Origin: Protea cynaroides
Lineage: Eukaryota > Streptophyta > Magnoliopsida > Proteales > Proteaceae
Assembly: GCA_028583415.1 (NCBI GenBank)
Contig: CM053266.1
Span: 79,056,149 to 79,120,148, forward strand
DNA: 64,000 bases
Reading direction: 5' to 3'
Shown: positions 10,236 through 22,823 of the stretch, piece by piece
Layout: each line of letters opens with the position of its first letter
How positions within the stretch are numbered: position 1 is the first letter of the stretch
Program-made: the position numbers and the translations under genes
The notes under the pieces: generated by a model
The model's input: the letters and a program-made list of their open reading frames with translations, nothing else
Database searches by the model: none
Told to the model about the DNA's origin: nothing

Positions 10236-13200
10236 CTAGAATTGATGATTGAGAATAGCAAGAGAGCAGTCTTCTCCTTTTCTTTTTTTTTCTTTTTTTT
10301 TGGTTTGGCAAAAATCTTCAAATCTTATCTTATTGGAGTAGATTACCTCCTCTGTTGGAGTCTCTAAAAGTGTGTTTGTATCATGAGCAGTTAGTGTCTA
10401 CCTTTTCTCATCATGGGATGAAACCCAGGCAAGAGATATCCTCTTTTCATTGGTCGAAAATCTTAACTAAGGAGACTTCTTAGAGTAGTCATTGTAGATT
10501 CCATCGAAGTCCTATCCTAAGTTCTAGATCATAGGGAAATCATGAGTTACAGCAACATGCTAGGCTTTTTGGTAATTGTGCCTCCTTGATTGACAAAGTT
10601 AATTTTGGACTGCTGAGTACAGTCTGACGGAGTTAATTTCAGACTCCTGAGTACAGTTGTGCCGTCCATCCAAGATTAATCAAAGAACCCTGACTCAGAG
10701 ACCATCCCAAACTCTCAGGGGTTGCATTTTCCTCCCAGAATTATCTATGATAATAGAGGATCCCTTGTGGCTATTATCTATCTCAACAGTGGGATAACCT
10801 AATTGATGAGTTTAATGAACCAGGCTAGGATATAGAAGAGTGATCCCCATTAAGGATAACCTAAAAGATGAATTTTAATGAACCTGAATTGGGGTATTGA
10901 TCAGAGTGACCGGCATCACGGGTAACCCAATAATGAGCTTTTATGGACCTAAACTGGGGTATAGTTGAGTTTGGTGTGCATCAGGCACATATTGGTAGGT
11001 AGGCGCGATGAGTCCTACTAGTGGTAGCCTAGGTGGAGATTTAGTCCCATGTCGATCATTGTTGGTGCCAATGGTGTTGCACTTAATTGGGGTTTGTTTA
11101 GATAAGTTGTTTTGTCTCGGCTTGCTATTGGCTGTATCTGATAGGTCGACCATATTTGGGCTTGAGGCTGATATGTCTATAGGTAATCCAGTCCAATTTG
11201 CTCTGTCTAATAAAAAAAATAATCCCACTTGGGACTTCAACTATTGAGCTTTATAGCTTCCGAAACATTTTTTTCCAGTTTGATATTCTTTCCACTTCCA
11301 TGCCCTCGGTCAATTCTAACTCCGATGATGATTGGGATGATGAGCCATCACCTGAACTTCTACGCCACCTGGCCTTTTGAGAAAAGAAAGTCTAGCTCGT
11401 TTGTGAAAAACTGCAAATGATTGATCCAGAAACACAAAAGCTGTCTTGGAGAGATAGTTTGGCAAGTTTCAAAGGTTCAAAAAGCCACCCTTGATAAACT
11501 AAAAGAGCTCCATGAGATGTTGTCAAAGGGCGTCGAGCAATCCTGGACTTATTCTAGTGGTTTTGATTGGTTTTACAAATGAGATGAGATGCCTTATGGA
11601 TTTGGTCTAGGTCAAAGATATCATCATTGAAAAAAAAAATGAAAAGAAAAAAAAAAGAGAAAAAAACAGAAAGGAGAACATGTGTTGTGTTCATGTTCTT
11701 ATTATCAGACACATGTCTCCTTACATCATGGATCGTAGCGATCACTACAGTGAGCAAAATTAGTTATCCTAAAAAAAAAAAAGGGATATAGTCAAAGAAG
11801 ATACCGATTGGGGTTAAATGAGCAGCTTTGCTGTATCAATTTACAAAAGATGAATTTTGACTGAGGTAGCACCATCCTTTTCGGTCTGTAGTGTGGAATT
11901 GTTGTCGCTTCTTGAGTTGAAGATACAGTCCCCAAAGATCCTCATGGACCAATGGCTTTCAAGAGCAGGGGCCTTATATTTGAGGTACATCATTACAACT
12001 TGATCGAGCAAAGAGTAATCATGTATTGCCTCCACATCCATTAAAAAAAAAGCTCAAAAAAGAAAAGAGCCGAAAAAAAGGGACAAAAAAGAAAAAAAAA
12101 AAAAAGGCCATACAAAAGTATAGATGTGGGATGGCATTTTTCATTGCATTTGGAGAGTGGGTCAGTTGTCATGCTTCACGTTGTATTTACTTTCTATCAA
12201 GGCTCAAAGGTGAGTCGGTTCAATAATTTGTGCATCAATATATGGTAATTTCCTCTGGAGCATCATGGGGAGTATTGATTGTTTGCAGTGCTTCACGACG
12301 TGTGTTAGGATAGATTTTCAATTTTGGTCGCTACATCCCGCCTTTACAGGGGGTGGTCTTATCATTTTGTCATCATCAGAGGATGATTTCTCATCGACAA
12401 AAAACTCTTCCTCCTGTCCATCAATCCGACGGTCTTCCGTGAGTCTTCATTAGAAGCCGTTCATTCAATCATTAAATAAGTTTATGACGCCGTCTCTTGT
12501 GAACGCGTCATTCTATTTGTGTATAATTTTGTTCAAATAAATCTGACTGGAATTTCTATCGGTCGTTCATTGTTTCAACGGTGTCCAAGAATTCCAAAAA
12601 GTCCATTTTCGCTAGCCAATAAGATGGTATCTCCTCAGTGGGATTGACCATTCTACATAAATAACAAAAACTCTCCCCAATGGTGGACCCATGTGGGCAG
12701 TTTCTTATCTGTCCTGTTGGACCTTCAGCATCGTATTGTATATGGATTTATAAGTTTTGAGCTCAGTTGTGGTTGTATCTACTTTAGCATTGGAAAATAA
12801 CTTGTCGAGACACATATGTACTGTCTAGCATCTCTAAGAGGGGAAAGCGTTATTTGGTGCTATGCTTAATTCTGATGTGGGGCGTCTCCTATAGGTTGCT
12901 TCTAGCGATGACCCAAAGAGCCGTTTGTTTATCGATGTGTGCCATTGAAAACTTAAACTCTGGGATAAAATTGTCATTGTCTTGATATCATGAATATGGG
13001 AGGCTCATTGTGAGTCCAGACCATTTTGAATATGCCTAAATCTACTGGCGACAGTTCGCAACATTAGGACCCTTTGTTTAAAATTGTAATTGGGTTTAGT
13101 TGTAAAGAAAAATACAAAAATTGGATGGGATAACCATGTTTGCCAGTCACAGGGAAAGGACTGTGTTAGTCATTTGTTCAAGGTGCGATCTGTGTAATTT

Positions 13201-13654
13201 TGGCAAAGGATGCAAAGCATGTTGAGTCTATCCTCCATAGGACTGAAGAAACTTTCTCTCATCCTGGAGTGAGTCATGTGTGGACAAAAATAATTAAATC
13301 ATTTCTCTTTCTTTTTGGATTTGGGAGTAGCATTCACTGATGAATACAGTTTTCAAATCATTCGTTGTCTGCTTGTGTTTCCAGAAACTTCATTGGGATC
13401 TCGTGTTCTATGTGGCCAAGTTCATCAGATTCATTTTTATCATCCATGGGGGATCGAGCAAGTCGTCCTCCTTGTCTCATAGGATCCGAATTAGGGTACC
13501 CTTTTGCTAGAGAGTACTCGATAATCATTTTGTCATTCTCCTGTGAGAAAGGAGATCTTTGTGTTGACGTTTGATTTCGTTGGTTTTCATATATGATCCA
13601 GTCGTGTGTGCTTTCAATTCTTGGGCATGATCTTCGTGTCCTCCTATTTGTTTT
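10236..13654 (+). other. Central internal region of the 19 kb element, non-coding
   Basis: About 3.4 kb without an array and without recognisable protein domains. Frames are short (up to about 100 codons) and mutually overlapping on both strands. It includes several A-rich patches (11210-11225, 11630-11670, 11770-11785, 12040-12110). Confidence 0.5.
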
Positions 13655-14060
13655 CATATGTGCCAAAGAGTGGTCTGTCGTGATATACAAACACTGGGGT
13701 ATGGATGCATTCTTTTGAGAGAATTGGATTTAATCATGTCATTCCCATCTGAACCAAAGAGTGGTCTGTTGTGATATACAGACACTGGGGTATGGATGCA
13801 TTCTTTTGAGAGAGTTAGATTTAATCATGTCATTTCCATCTGAATCAAAGAGTGGGCTGTCATGATATACAAACACTGGGGTATGGATGCATTCTTTTGA
13901 GAGAGTTAGATTTAATCATGTCATTCTCATCTGAACCAAAGAGTGGTCTGTCGTGATATACAGACACTGGGGTATGGATGCATTCTTTTCGAGGGAGTCA
14001 GATTCAATCATGTCATTCCCATCTGAACCAAAACGTGGTCTGTCATGATATATAGACATT
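13655..14060 (+). repeat. Tandem array 2, 91-bp unit
   Basis: The phrase tgatatacagacactggggt recurs at about 13681, 13772, 13863, 13954 and 14046, a regular 91-bp step, within a unit ending near gagttagatttaatcatgtc. Four and a half copies, with the last diverged. Confidence 0.85.
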
Positions 14061-14869
14061 GTGGTATGGGTGTGTCTTGTTAAGTGGAGTTAAACTCAAA
14101 TCATGTTGCCTTAAGTATATGTGTCGCCCTGCGTGTTATTGTTGGATTTGCTTAAGCTCTAAGTAGTCAATCTTGGAATCATAGACAATTTTGATTGAGA
14201 GAGCATCTCCGTTCAATTACCCTTCATATGCTTCTTTTATTCCTCCCGTCTGTTAGAGGAAACTTGTTTTCGTTTTGTACCTGTTGTTGTTTGTTTATTT
14301 AATCATAATCATTTGTATTTGGAAGATTGATCTAGTATTTCCTCAAGTCTCGAGGTTGGAAAATTCAACTACTGTTTTAAGAGAATCTTGATCTTGTTGC
14401 AAGGGCGCCTAGTTTGGGCCAAATTCATGTATTACTTAAATCTTGTGAAGGTGTGAAATTTCTGAGTAACTTACATCATTGGATCATGGGCTTGATCTAT
14501 ATTTCTTTTGCTTACTTGCTGGGCTATTTTATCAATTTGATCTGCCTCTGTGGTTAACTGAAGAATCTACCAATTTTGGTGTCTCCTGTTCCTGGTTAGG
14601 GCGAGCAAGCCATTGTGGTTCTATTTAGAGCTTCATCTGTAGCCCTTCCGAACCATGTTCGAGAGCCTTAGGGTCATCCTGGTTGTGTTTTATTGTGTTA
14701 ATGTTGCTTCTCCTTAAATGATGCTTACGTTTTGTGCTCAATATGTTTAACTCTTGATGATGGCAATCAGTTTGAGGTTTATTTTCATCTGTGAATTTAG
14801 GCATATGATTGCCAATTAATATTTGGATTTGACTTTGTTGTTGAGCTATCTCGTTGTGGTGTTGGTCCT

Positions 14870-15345
14870 AGTGTACCTTGGGTTTAGTGGGCCTTAGACC
14901 TGATTAGTGGTTTTGGACACAACCCTCTTGTTTCTCACCTTTTGACGTCTGTCATTGCATTGTTTTGGTTGTTGCATTGGTTTTCATTTACCTTGGGTTT
15001 AGTGGGCCTTAGACCTGATTAGTGGTTTTGGACACAACCCTCTTGTTTGTCATCTTTTGACATCTGTCGTTGCATTGTTTCGATTGTTGCATTGATTTTC
15101 GTATATCTTGGGTTTAGTGGGCCTCAAACCTGATTAGTGGTTTTGGACACAACCCTCTTGTTTGTCATCTTTTGACATCTGTCATTGCATTGTTTTGGTT
15201 GTTGCATTGGTTTTCGTATATTTTGGGTTTAGTGGGCCTCTCGCCTGATCGATGGCTTTGGACACAACCCTCTTCTTTGTCAACTTTTGACATCTGTTGT
15301 TGCATTGTTTTTGTTGTTGTATTGGTTTTCATACACCTTGGGCTA
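14870..15345 (+). repeat. Tandem array 3, ~117-bp unit
   Basis: The phrase ttgggtttagtgggcct recurs at about 14876, 14993, 15108 and 15222, with a final partial copy near 15338. The step is 115-117 bp. Each unit also contains ggttttggacacaaccctct and catctgtcattgcattgttt. Confidence 0.85.
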
Positions 15346-15564
15346 AGACCTCACCCGGTTCAATGAGGAGTCGCATTTGGGGTTTGGTAGCAATTATTTT
15401 GTTGGACCCCCTCCTTGTGCAGCCGTCAAATGTGTTTATTTTGGGACTCGTTCCGTATAGGTGCAGGAGAGTTTGCCTTGTTGGGTTTGTTCTGCGACAT
15501 GCAGGAAGACCCGCTTTATTCTGACTGGTCTTGAGGGTCATCAAACCGATTTAGCTGCTACTCA

Positions 15565-18500
15565 AGATAGTTATCTCCCGAGCGGTTCCACAAAATACGT
15601 GAAAGCTCGCCTTCGATTCTGACTTTGGCGCTCGCGTGTGCGAAGTGTCAGTTTTGCTTTTGAGATTTGATCCCTTTGTTCGGGAATAATCTCCCCGAGC
15701 GGTTCGTGAAATGCGTGAAAGCTCGCCTTCGATTCTGACTTTGGGGCTCGTGTGTGCGAGGTGTCAGTTTCGCTTTTGAGATTTGATTCCTTTGTTCATG
15801 AATAATCTCCCCGAGCGGTTCCGCGAAGTGCGTGAAAGCTCGCCTTCGATTCTGACTTTGGGGCTCGCGTGTGCGAGGTGTCAGTTTCGCTTTTGAGGTT
15901 TGATTCCTTTGTTCGGGAATAATCTCCCCGAACGGTTCCGCAAAATGCGTAAAAGCTCGTCTTCGATTCTGACTTTGGGGCTCGCGTGTGCGAGGTGTCA
16001 GTTTCACTTTTGAGATTTGATTCCTTTGTTCGGGAATAATCTCCCTGAGCGGTTCTGCGAAATGCGTAAAAGGTCGCCTTCGATTCTGACTTTGGGACTC
16101 GCGTGTGTGAGGTGTCAGTTTCGCTTTTGAGATTTGATTCCTTTGTTCGGGAATAATCTCCCCGAGCGGTTCCGTAAAATGCGTGAAAGCTCTCCTTCGA
16201 TTCTGACTTTGGGGCTCGCGTGTACAAGGTCTCAGTGTCGCTTTTGAGATTTGATTCCTTTGTTCGGGAATAATCTCCCCGAGCGGTTCCGCGAAATGCG
16301 TGAAAGCTCGCCTTCGATTCTGACTTTGGGGCTCGCGTGTGCGAGGTGTCAGTTTCGCTTTTGAGATTTGATTCCTTTGTTCGGGAATAATCTCCCCGAG
16401 TGGTTCCGTGAAATGCGTGAAAGCTCGTCTTCGATTCTAACTTTGGAGCTCGCGTGTGCGAGGTGTCAGTTTCGCTTTTGAGATTTGATTCCTTTGTTCG
16501 GGAATAATCTCCCCGAGCGGTTCTGCGATGTGTGTGAAAGCTCGCCTTCGATTCTGACTTTGGGTGTAAGACCCGTGTCAAACTAACCCGGTCTTACCAC
16601 CTTGAACCAGGTTACCCATCGTGGTCGAGTCAAATGGACCAAGGGCATGAAGGAGATCGAGATCCCAGGTATAAAATCGACCCAAAAACACTTAATTTTA
16701 GGGGAGGGTCGCACACCTAGCTAAGCAGGGTCGGACCTCCCAAAACAGAAAGTTAGACCCTCAGTTTTGAAGGGAGGGTCGGACAGCTTAAGACCCTAGG
16801 GTTGACGGGATCATCGACCCTCCCATCGACCCTCGGTTTCGCGAAACCGAAATTAGGAATTTCCTAATTTTGAGGTTTGGATTCCTTCCAAATCTCAATG
16901 GGATTATTATAGGACATTCCTAGTCTATTTAAAGGACGTCCCTAAGCCACATTCACTCCTTTCACAACCCTAATTGAATTGAGAGAAAGAGAGAAGAAGG
17001 AAAAGAGGAAGAAAGGAGGCTAGGAAGAAGGCTTAGCAAAAGGAGAAGAATTTGCAGAGAAAAGTAATCTTCTCAGGTATGGATACTAATTCCATGAGTT
17101 TCTGCAGACCTTAGGTTAGATATGGTTGAGTGTAGGATTTCGAAGAAACCCAAACCATCCATCCATGGTTAGGTTTTCATGGAAAACCATAGGAGGATGC
17201 ACGAAAACTATCTAGATGATTATACATGGTTCTAGACCATGGAATGACTGTTGAATGAATGTAGGAAGTAAGCCATAGGACCCAAACACGAAGAATGGAT
17301 TTAAAAGTGGAAATTGGACCAGAGTGCACCAAGGGTCGCACCGAGGGTCGATAGACCATCCGACCCTAGGTGTTTCTGACCATCAACCCTCAGCATTCGG
17401 GAAGTTCGGAATGGAGGGAGGGTCGATAGACCCATCGACCCTAGCATCGACCCTAGCATCGACCCTCGGTTGACGAATGGTTTTAAATTCCGAATTAATT
17501 CTAATTAAATTCTTTCGACTTGGTTAGGTTTGCTAGCAATATAATTACGTTATAACGGTGATTCTAAAGCTTGGAAAAGTATCTTTTAGCAAGCTAAGGT
17601 GGGGAACCTTAACCCCAAACTAAATTGGTTAATAATAAACTATTTTCTATTTCTTGAGTCCTATGCCATGTTTGATTCTATGCGAATATGTTTGTAATGT
17701 GCATACAGCATGCCATCCGATATTTCTATTACTTGTTCATGCATATTTACTTTATTGTTTATAACATGATGATGATGATGATGATAGGAATAGGCATGTG
17801 CTTGTATGTGTGTAGTTGATGTGCTTGATGCGAGCGAATATCAGGGGAGGTGTGATGAGAACGTCAATAAACGTTAACCTTTGGCGGGTCTCAGCACTTT
17901 AGCTCTATCTCTAACTCAAGTCATGTGCATTGGCATCGTCGTATCGCCATTACCTTAGCGGGGAACTATTATGTCGTAGAGTATCGGGGAGGTGGTCTTG
18001 GTCCTTGTAGTCTCGACTCTCCGGGGGCCTTAGCTCTATCTCTATGGATGTTCGGGGATGTTGGGGTGAGGCCTTGGATACCTTGTTTGGCATTAGGATT
18101 GGTTGGCGAGCCCGGTTTGCAAGCCCTCGCTAACGAGGGGCTTACGTGTTGGTATAGCATTATATAGCAATAAACGTTAACCTTTGTTGTATAATGTTAT
18201 GGTAGGGTGGATGGGGACGACGATAAACGTTAACCTTCGGGCGGGCTTCCACACGTGTATAGAGGCGGTGTCAATAAACGTTAACCTTTGACCACCCAAC
18301 CTTTCTATTGCACATTGCAAACTATAAACCAAGACCAAAGATATAAATTGATTTTTGCATGCATATGTCTGTTGCATTGTTTTGGCTACTCACGAGCCGT
18401 GTTGTGTGCTCACCCTCGGTCGAATATTTTTAGTTGATGATCAGGTTATACAGTCGAAGATTATATGAGCGCTCGTCGTATGGAACTGTAGCAGCTATGG

Positions 18501-19571
18501 AAGTTGGAGCTGAAGACGATACACTCGACTCCTCTTGCGAGTGCAACTCGTGTGTATTCGATTAGATATTTTTATAGGTTTCTTTATTGGATTTATAAGA
18601 CATGTATTTGGTACTTAATTATTTATGTCTCAGTTTGAACACAGAATAATTTACTATTATTTATGAATACCATTTTAGTTCTCAGTTCATTTATTTATAA
18701 GACTTCCGCTATTGTGTATTTACTCTGATTATGATGGTGAGTATATGAAGGTTCAGGTAATACGAGGATAGCCTAATTGAGATCCTGGTTGAACCGTTGG
18801 TTATTTAGCGGTTCATTACACCATTCTGAAATGTGCGGAATTGGGGTGTGACATTGGGGCTCACGTGTGCGAGGTGTCAGTTTCGCTTTTGAGGTTTGAT
18901 TCCTTTGTTCAGGATCCGAAGCGGTGGCTGCTACAAGAATGGAATATTCCAAAGCATTCTCTTTTAAAAGGGAATAATCTCCCCGAACGGTTCCGTGAAA
19001 TTCGTGAAAGCTCGTCTTCGATTCTGACTTTGGGGCTCGCGTGTGCGAGGTGTCAGTTTTGCTTTTGAGATTTGATTCCTTTGTTCGGGAATAATCTCCC
19101 CGAGCGGTTCTGCGAAATGCGTGAAAGCTCGTCTTCGATTCTGACTTTGGGGCTCGCATGTGCGAGGTGTCAGTTTCGCTTTTGAGATTTGATTCCTTTG
19201 TTCGGGAGAGCGGTTCCGTAAAATGCGTGAAAGCTCGCCTTCGATTCTGACTTTGGGGCTCGCGTGAGTGAGGTGTCAGTTTTGCTTTTGAGATTTGATT
19301 CCTTTGTTCGGGAATAATCTCCCCGAATGGTTCCCGTGAAATGCGTGAAAGCTCGCCTTCGATTCTGACTTTAGGGCTCGCATGTGCAAGGTGTCAGTTT
19401 CGCTTTTGAGATTTGATTCCTTTGTTTGGGAATAATCTCCCCGAGCGATTCCGCGAAATGCGTGAAAGCTCTCTTCTTTGAGTTCGACTTTGGGGCTCGC
19501 GTGTGCGAGGTGTCGTGTCGCTTTTGAGATTTGATTCCTTTATTCGGGAATAATCTCCTCGAGCGGTTCCG
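15565..19571 (+). repeat. Tandem array 4, 117-bp unit, split by a solo LTR
   Basis: Unit words are ccttcgattctgactttggg, gcgaggtgtcagtttcgctt, gatttgattcctttgttcgg and ataatctccccgagcggttc. Start points step by 116-117 bp (15610, 15726, 15843, 15960, 16077, 16194 and so on). About nine units lie before 16559 and about six after 18859. Unit length is 39 x 3, so several minus-strand frames stay open (up to 261 codons) and encode a 39-residue repeat. I treat that as a by-product of the repeat, not a gene. The array runs directly into the truncated start of the 3' LTR. One unit near 18913-18970 carries a short unrelated insertion. Confidence 0.9.
16565..18853 (+). mobile_element. Solo LTR, ~2.3 kb family, with TTGGG target duplication
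   Basis: 2289 bp from TGTAAGACCCGTG to GGGGTGTGACA. The pentamer TTGGG flanks both sides (16560-16564 and 18854-18858). It interrupts a 117-bp repeat that resumes in phase after the element. It contains inverted gggtcgatagacccatcgac words, a (GAT)n run at about 17769, and repeated ataaacgttaacctt words at 17867-18290. No internal region exists, so this is what remains after LTR-LTR recombination. Confidence 0.9.
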
Positions 19572-21162
19572 CCACCCGATTTTGCCACATGGGATCCCCG
19601 CTCTCATTGAGGTACCATACAGAGAGGGTGTAAAAAGAGGGGCTCGATCCCCTCTTTAGGGGATCAGAGCCCAAAAAAAATAAAAAAATAAAAAAGGAAA
19701 AAAATTCAAAAATCTCTCTGATCCCCAAAAGAGGGGATCAGAGACAAAAAAAAAAGTGTTTGATCCCCAAAAGAGGGGATCAGAGCCCAAAAAAATAAAA
19801 AAATAAAATAAAATAAAAAAATACAAAAATCAATCTCGATCCCTAAAAGAAGGGATCGAAAACCAAAAAAATAAAAATAAATAAATAGAAAAGAAAAGAG
19901 CAGAGGAGAAGCAGAGAGAGGAGGAGAGGCGATGAGGGAGAGATTTGCAGGGGAAGAGGGGAGGTCGACACCTCAACCCTCCTCCCCGAAATTTCTCCCC
20001 CAAAGTCGCCGGTCTCCCGGCTTCTCTCCAGTCACCTCAACCCCCCTCCATTGACATCTCATCAATGAAGGTCTGCCCAGAACAGAAATAAAAGGGAAGA
20101 AGCCGTAGTAGAAAAAAAATCAGGGAGAAAAAAATCAAAGGGGGAAAGAAGAAAAGAGAAGAAGAAATCAGGGGAGAGAGGGAGAAGTAGAGAGAGGAAG
20201 AAGAAGCCGTAGTGGGGAGAGAGAAAAAAATCAGGGAAGAAGAAAGGGCAGCAGCAGCAAGAGGAGGAAGAATAAGTAGCCGGAAGGAAAAAAAAAGAAA
20301 GAGAAGAAAAGCAGAACAGAAGGGAGAAGAAAGAAGAAGAAGGGAGAAGAAAGAGAAGAGGAAGGAGGCGGCAGCAGAGCTGCTGGCCCAAAAAAAAAAA
20401 AAGAGCCAAAAGAAGGGGAAGAAGAAGGCGGCAACAGAGCCACCGCCACCGAAGAAAAAAAACCAGAAAGAACAGTAGAGAGAGAGCAGGAGAAGCTGAG
20501 AGGAAGGATAAGTGAGAGAGCAGGAGAAGAAGAAAGAGAGAGCAGCGGTGAGAGGAGGAAGAAGCCGTAGGAGGAAGAAAGAGAAGAGAGAGAGCAGAAG
20601 AAGGGGAGGGTGGCAGCAGCACAGCCATCACCACCGTGGAAGAAGGAGCGACTCCCCAACCTTGCCGGCGATCTCGGTCGACAGGTAATTCTTGTCGATT
20701 TTTTTTTTTTTAAAGATTATTTTGGTTTGTTTTGGTTTAGGTCAGGGTCTAGTTTGGTTTGGAATAAGTTTGGTCCATGTGTTTGGGGTGATCCAGTTGG
20801 TAGTCTGGTATGGGTTCGGGTTTAGTCTAGGGGCATGTTTATTGGTTGGTTTGGTTCAGGTATGGGTTTAGGCTTAGGTTGGTTCATATCTAGCTTAGGT
20901 TCTGGTTTTGGTTTTGGTTGGGTTTGAGTGCAACTTAAGATTGGTTCAGGTTCAAGATCGTGTGGGTTCTGGTTTGGTTCATGTATGGGTTGAGGCTTAG
21001 ACTGGTTCAGGTTTGTCTAGGCTTAGGTGGGTCTAATCTGGTTCAGGTTTGTTCAAGTTAGGTTAGAGTATGGATTGGGCTAGTATAGCTAGGTTCTGGT
21101 CCTGATTGGGTCTGATCTAGTGTGGTTCAGACCTATGTAGTTTCAGACCTATATGGTTTTGG

Positions 21163-21193
<31 letters not shown>

Positions 21194-22818
21194 TATTGAT
21201 TTTTTTATTTTTTTGGCTTAGTTTGGGCTTATTTGGTTCATGTTAGTTTGGGGTCCATTTGGTTTGTATAACCTCATTTAGTTTGAGATTTGGGTTTCTT
21301 GTCTTTTGAATCTATTTTCTTCCTAATCTGTTTTTCTTGCTTTGTTTGGGATTTATCGCACCTGTTTTGAATTTGGTTTGCTCCATATGGTTTAATATTT
21401 AGGGATTAATGTAGAAGTTGAACATTATTTGCTTGTATGATTGATTTAGATTAATTTGTTATGTTTAAATGCTTATGTTAACATGTGGTTCCCACCCCCA
21501 AAAATGTATTCTCATTTGAATGTCCTCCTTGTAATAGATGTATGTTAGGGTACTCCTTCCCACAATGTGATTGGCTAGGGGACTCCAAAGAGTCCGACCC
21601 CTTGTGGGCTCATTTAGAATGAGCCCACCCTACCCTAGGATTGGATCCAAGAGTGTGAAAAATCGTTGTATCAAAAATGTATATTAATGAAAAATATGCG
21701 ATTGGGTAGATGTATGCTTAGGATTGGTGGTCTGACGAACGGTCCACCTGGGCATCCCGAATGTGGGATATGAGTGAGATATTAGTGTACCCCGTGTGTG
21801 GGGAGCTGAGGCATTTGGCCTTTCCTGAGTGTTGCCACACGTGTCCATGGCTCGTCAATCCATGGAAACTACGCTTGACCTGATTCTGGAGAGACAGAGG
21901 TCTCGAGGGATACGTAGGCTGCGGGGGAGTTTGGTCGCTCCACGCTCGGTCAAATTGAGGTAAGTTCCATGTATTATGGGATTACCTCACCGAGGGGACT
22001 TCCTTGTGATAGGGAGTATCTCAACACTGAGATGGGTCCCACTGTTGTGGGGACATCTCTCACCATCGGATGTGTTCCATGATTATGGGAGCATTCATCG
22101 CTTGGGATGCGTTCCAATATTTTGGAAGCGTCCCTCTTCTCTTGCACACACTTGGTACGTACACACCCGCCCGAACTACGTTTGGCCTGATTCCCGCCGC
22201 ACAAGGATACGTAGGCGGCCTGGGATTTTCCCAGACCTCGGTCATATGTTATATATATTTTTTTTCTTTTCTTTGATTTATGATTAAACTATTCTTTAAA
22301 TTATTTGATTCATTTTGTAATTATTTTTCTTGTTTAATTTGTTTAATTTCAGCTTTTGCCATGCCTAGTTAGCAAAGAACTAGAAATTAACTTAGGATTC
22401 CCCCTTCTACCTTGTAATGTATTTAGATAGCCCCAAGCATTCATAAACTGTAGGAAAGGATAGGATTTAGGGAGACCGGTTTTACCGGGCGAGTTGGGTG
22501 CCTAACACCTTCCCAACTCGTAATTTGGCACTTACCCGCCTTTGGTGAGACAAGATAGCCGTTCCATTTGCGCAAGTCAATAGTGTTCCTCCATTGAGGG
22601 ATATCATTTATAGGTCCTAGACCTTATCTAGGTGGCGACTCCAGTCTTCTTACCCTCCACTGGCATGAGTGGATGGGATCTGAAGGTGAGAACTTTCCAG
22701 ATCCCAGTTTGAGTGTAATAACGGTAGACAACTTTAACTATATGAAAGCTCAACTTTTAAAAATGAGGATTAATCTAATTAAATTTTCAAAAAGATTATT
22801 TTTTCCCATGTCCTCACA
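19572..22818 (+). repeat. 3' LTR of the 19 kb element
   Basis: Colinear with the 5' LTR and ending in the same CCCATGTCCTCACA, followed by the target repeat CCTGC. The first ~10 bases of the LTR (TGTCAGCACC) are absent: the tandem array passes straight into cacccgattttgcc. It contains the same hairpins and purine tract as the 5' copy but lacks the 933-bp insertion. Confidence 0.9.
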
Positions 22819-22823
22819 CCTGC

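Larger units (their letters stand above)
3717..22823 (+). mobile_element. Full-length ~19 kb non-coding LTR retrotransposon (LARD-like, Ogre/TAT-type)
   Basis: Two long homologous LTRs (3722-7856 and 19572-22818) enclose about 11.7 kb. The pentamer CCTGC lies immediately outside both ends (3717-3721 and 22819-22823), so they belong to one insertion. A TGGCGACTCCGCTGGGGA motif follows the 5' LTR one base downstream; from memory this resembles the primer-binding site of Ogre/TAT Ty3-gypsy elements. No gag, protease, integrase or reverse transcriptase was recognised inside. Instead there are four tandem-repeat arrays, as found in the 3' untranslated part of TAT/Ogre elements. It would depend on an autonomous relative. 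It carries two later insertions of the ~2.3 kb LTR family (5061-5993, 16565-18853). The 3' LTR lacks its first ~10 bases and a polypurine tract. Confidence 0.8.

Noticed and set aside
15796..16581. 261-codon minus-strand open frame of 39-residue repeats
   Set aside because: Produced by a tandem DNA unit of 117 bp, divisible by three. It lies in non-coding retroelement sequence and has no recognisable start context or domain; kept only as an observation.
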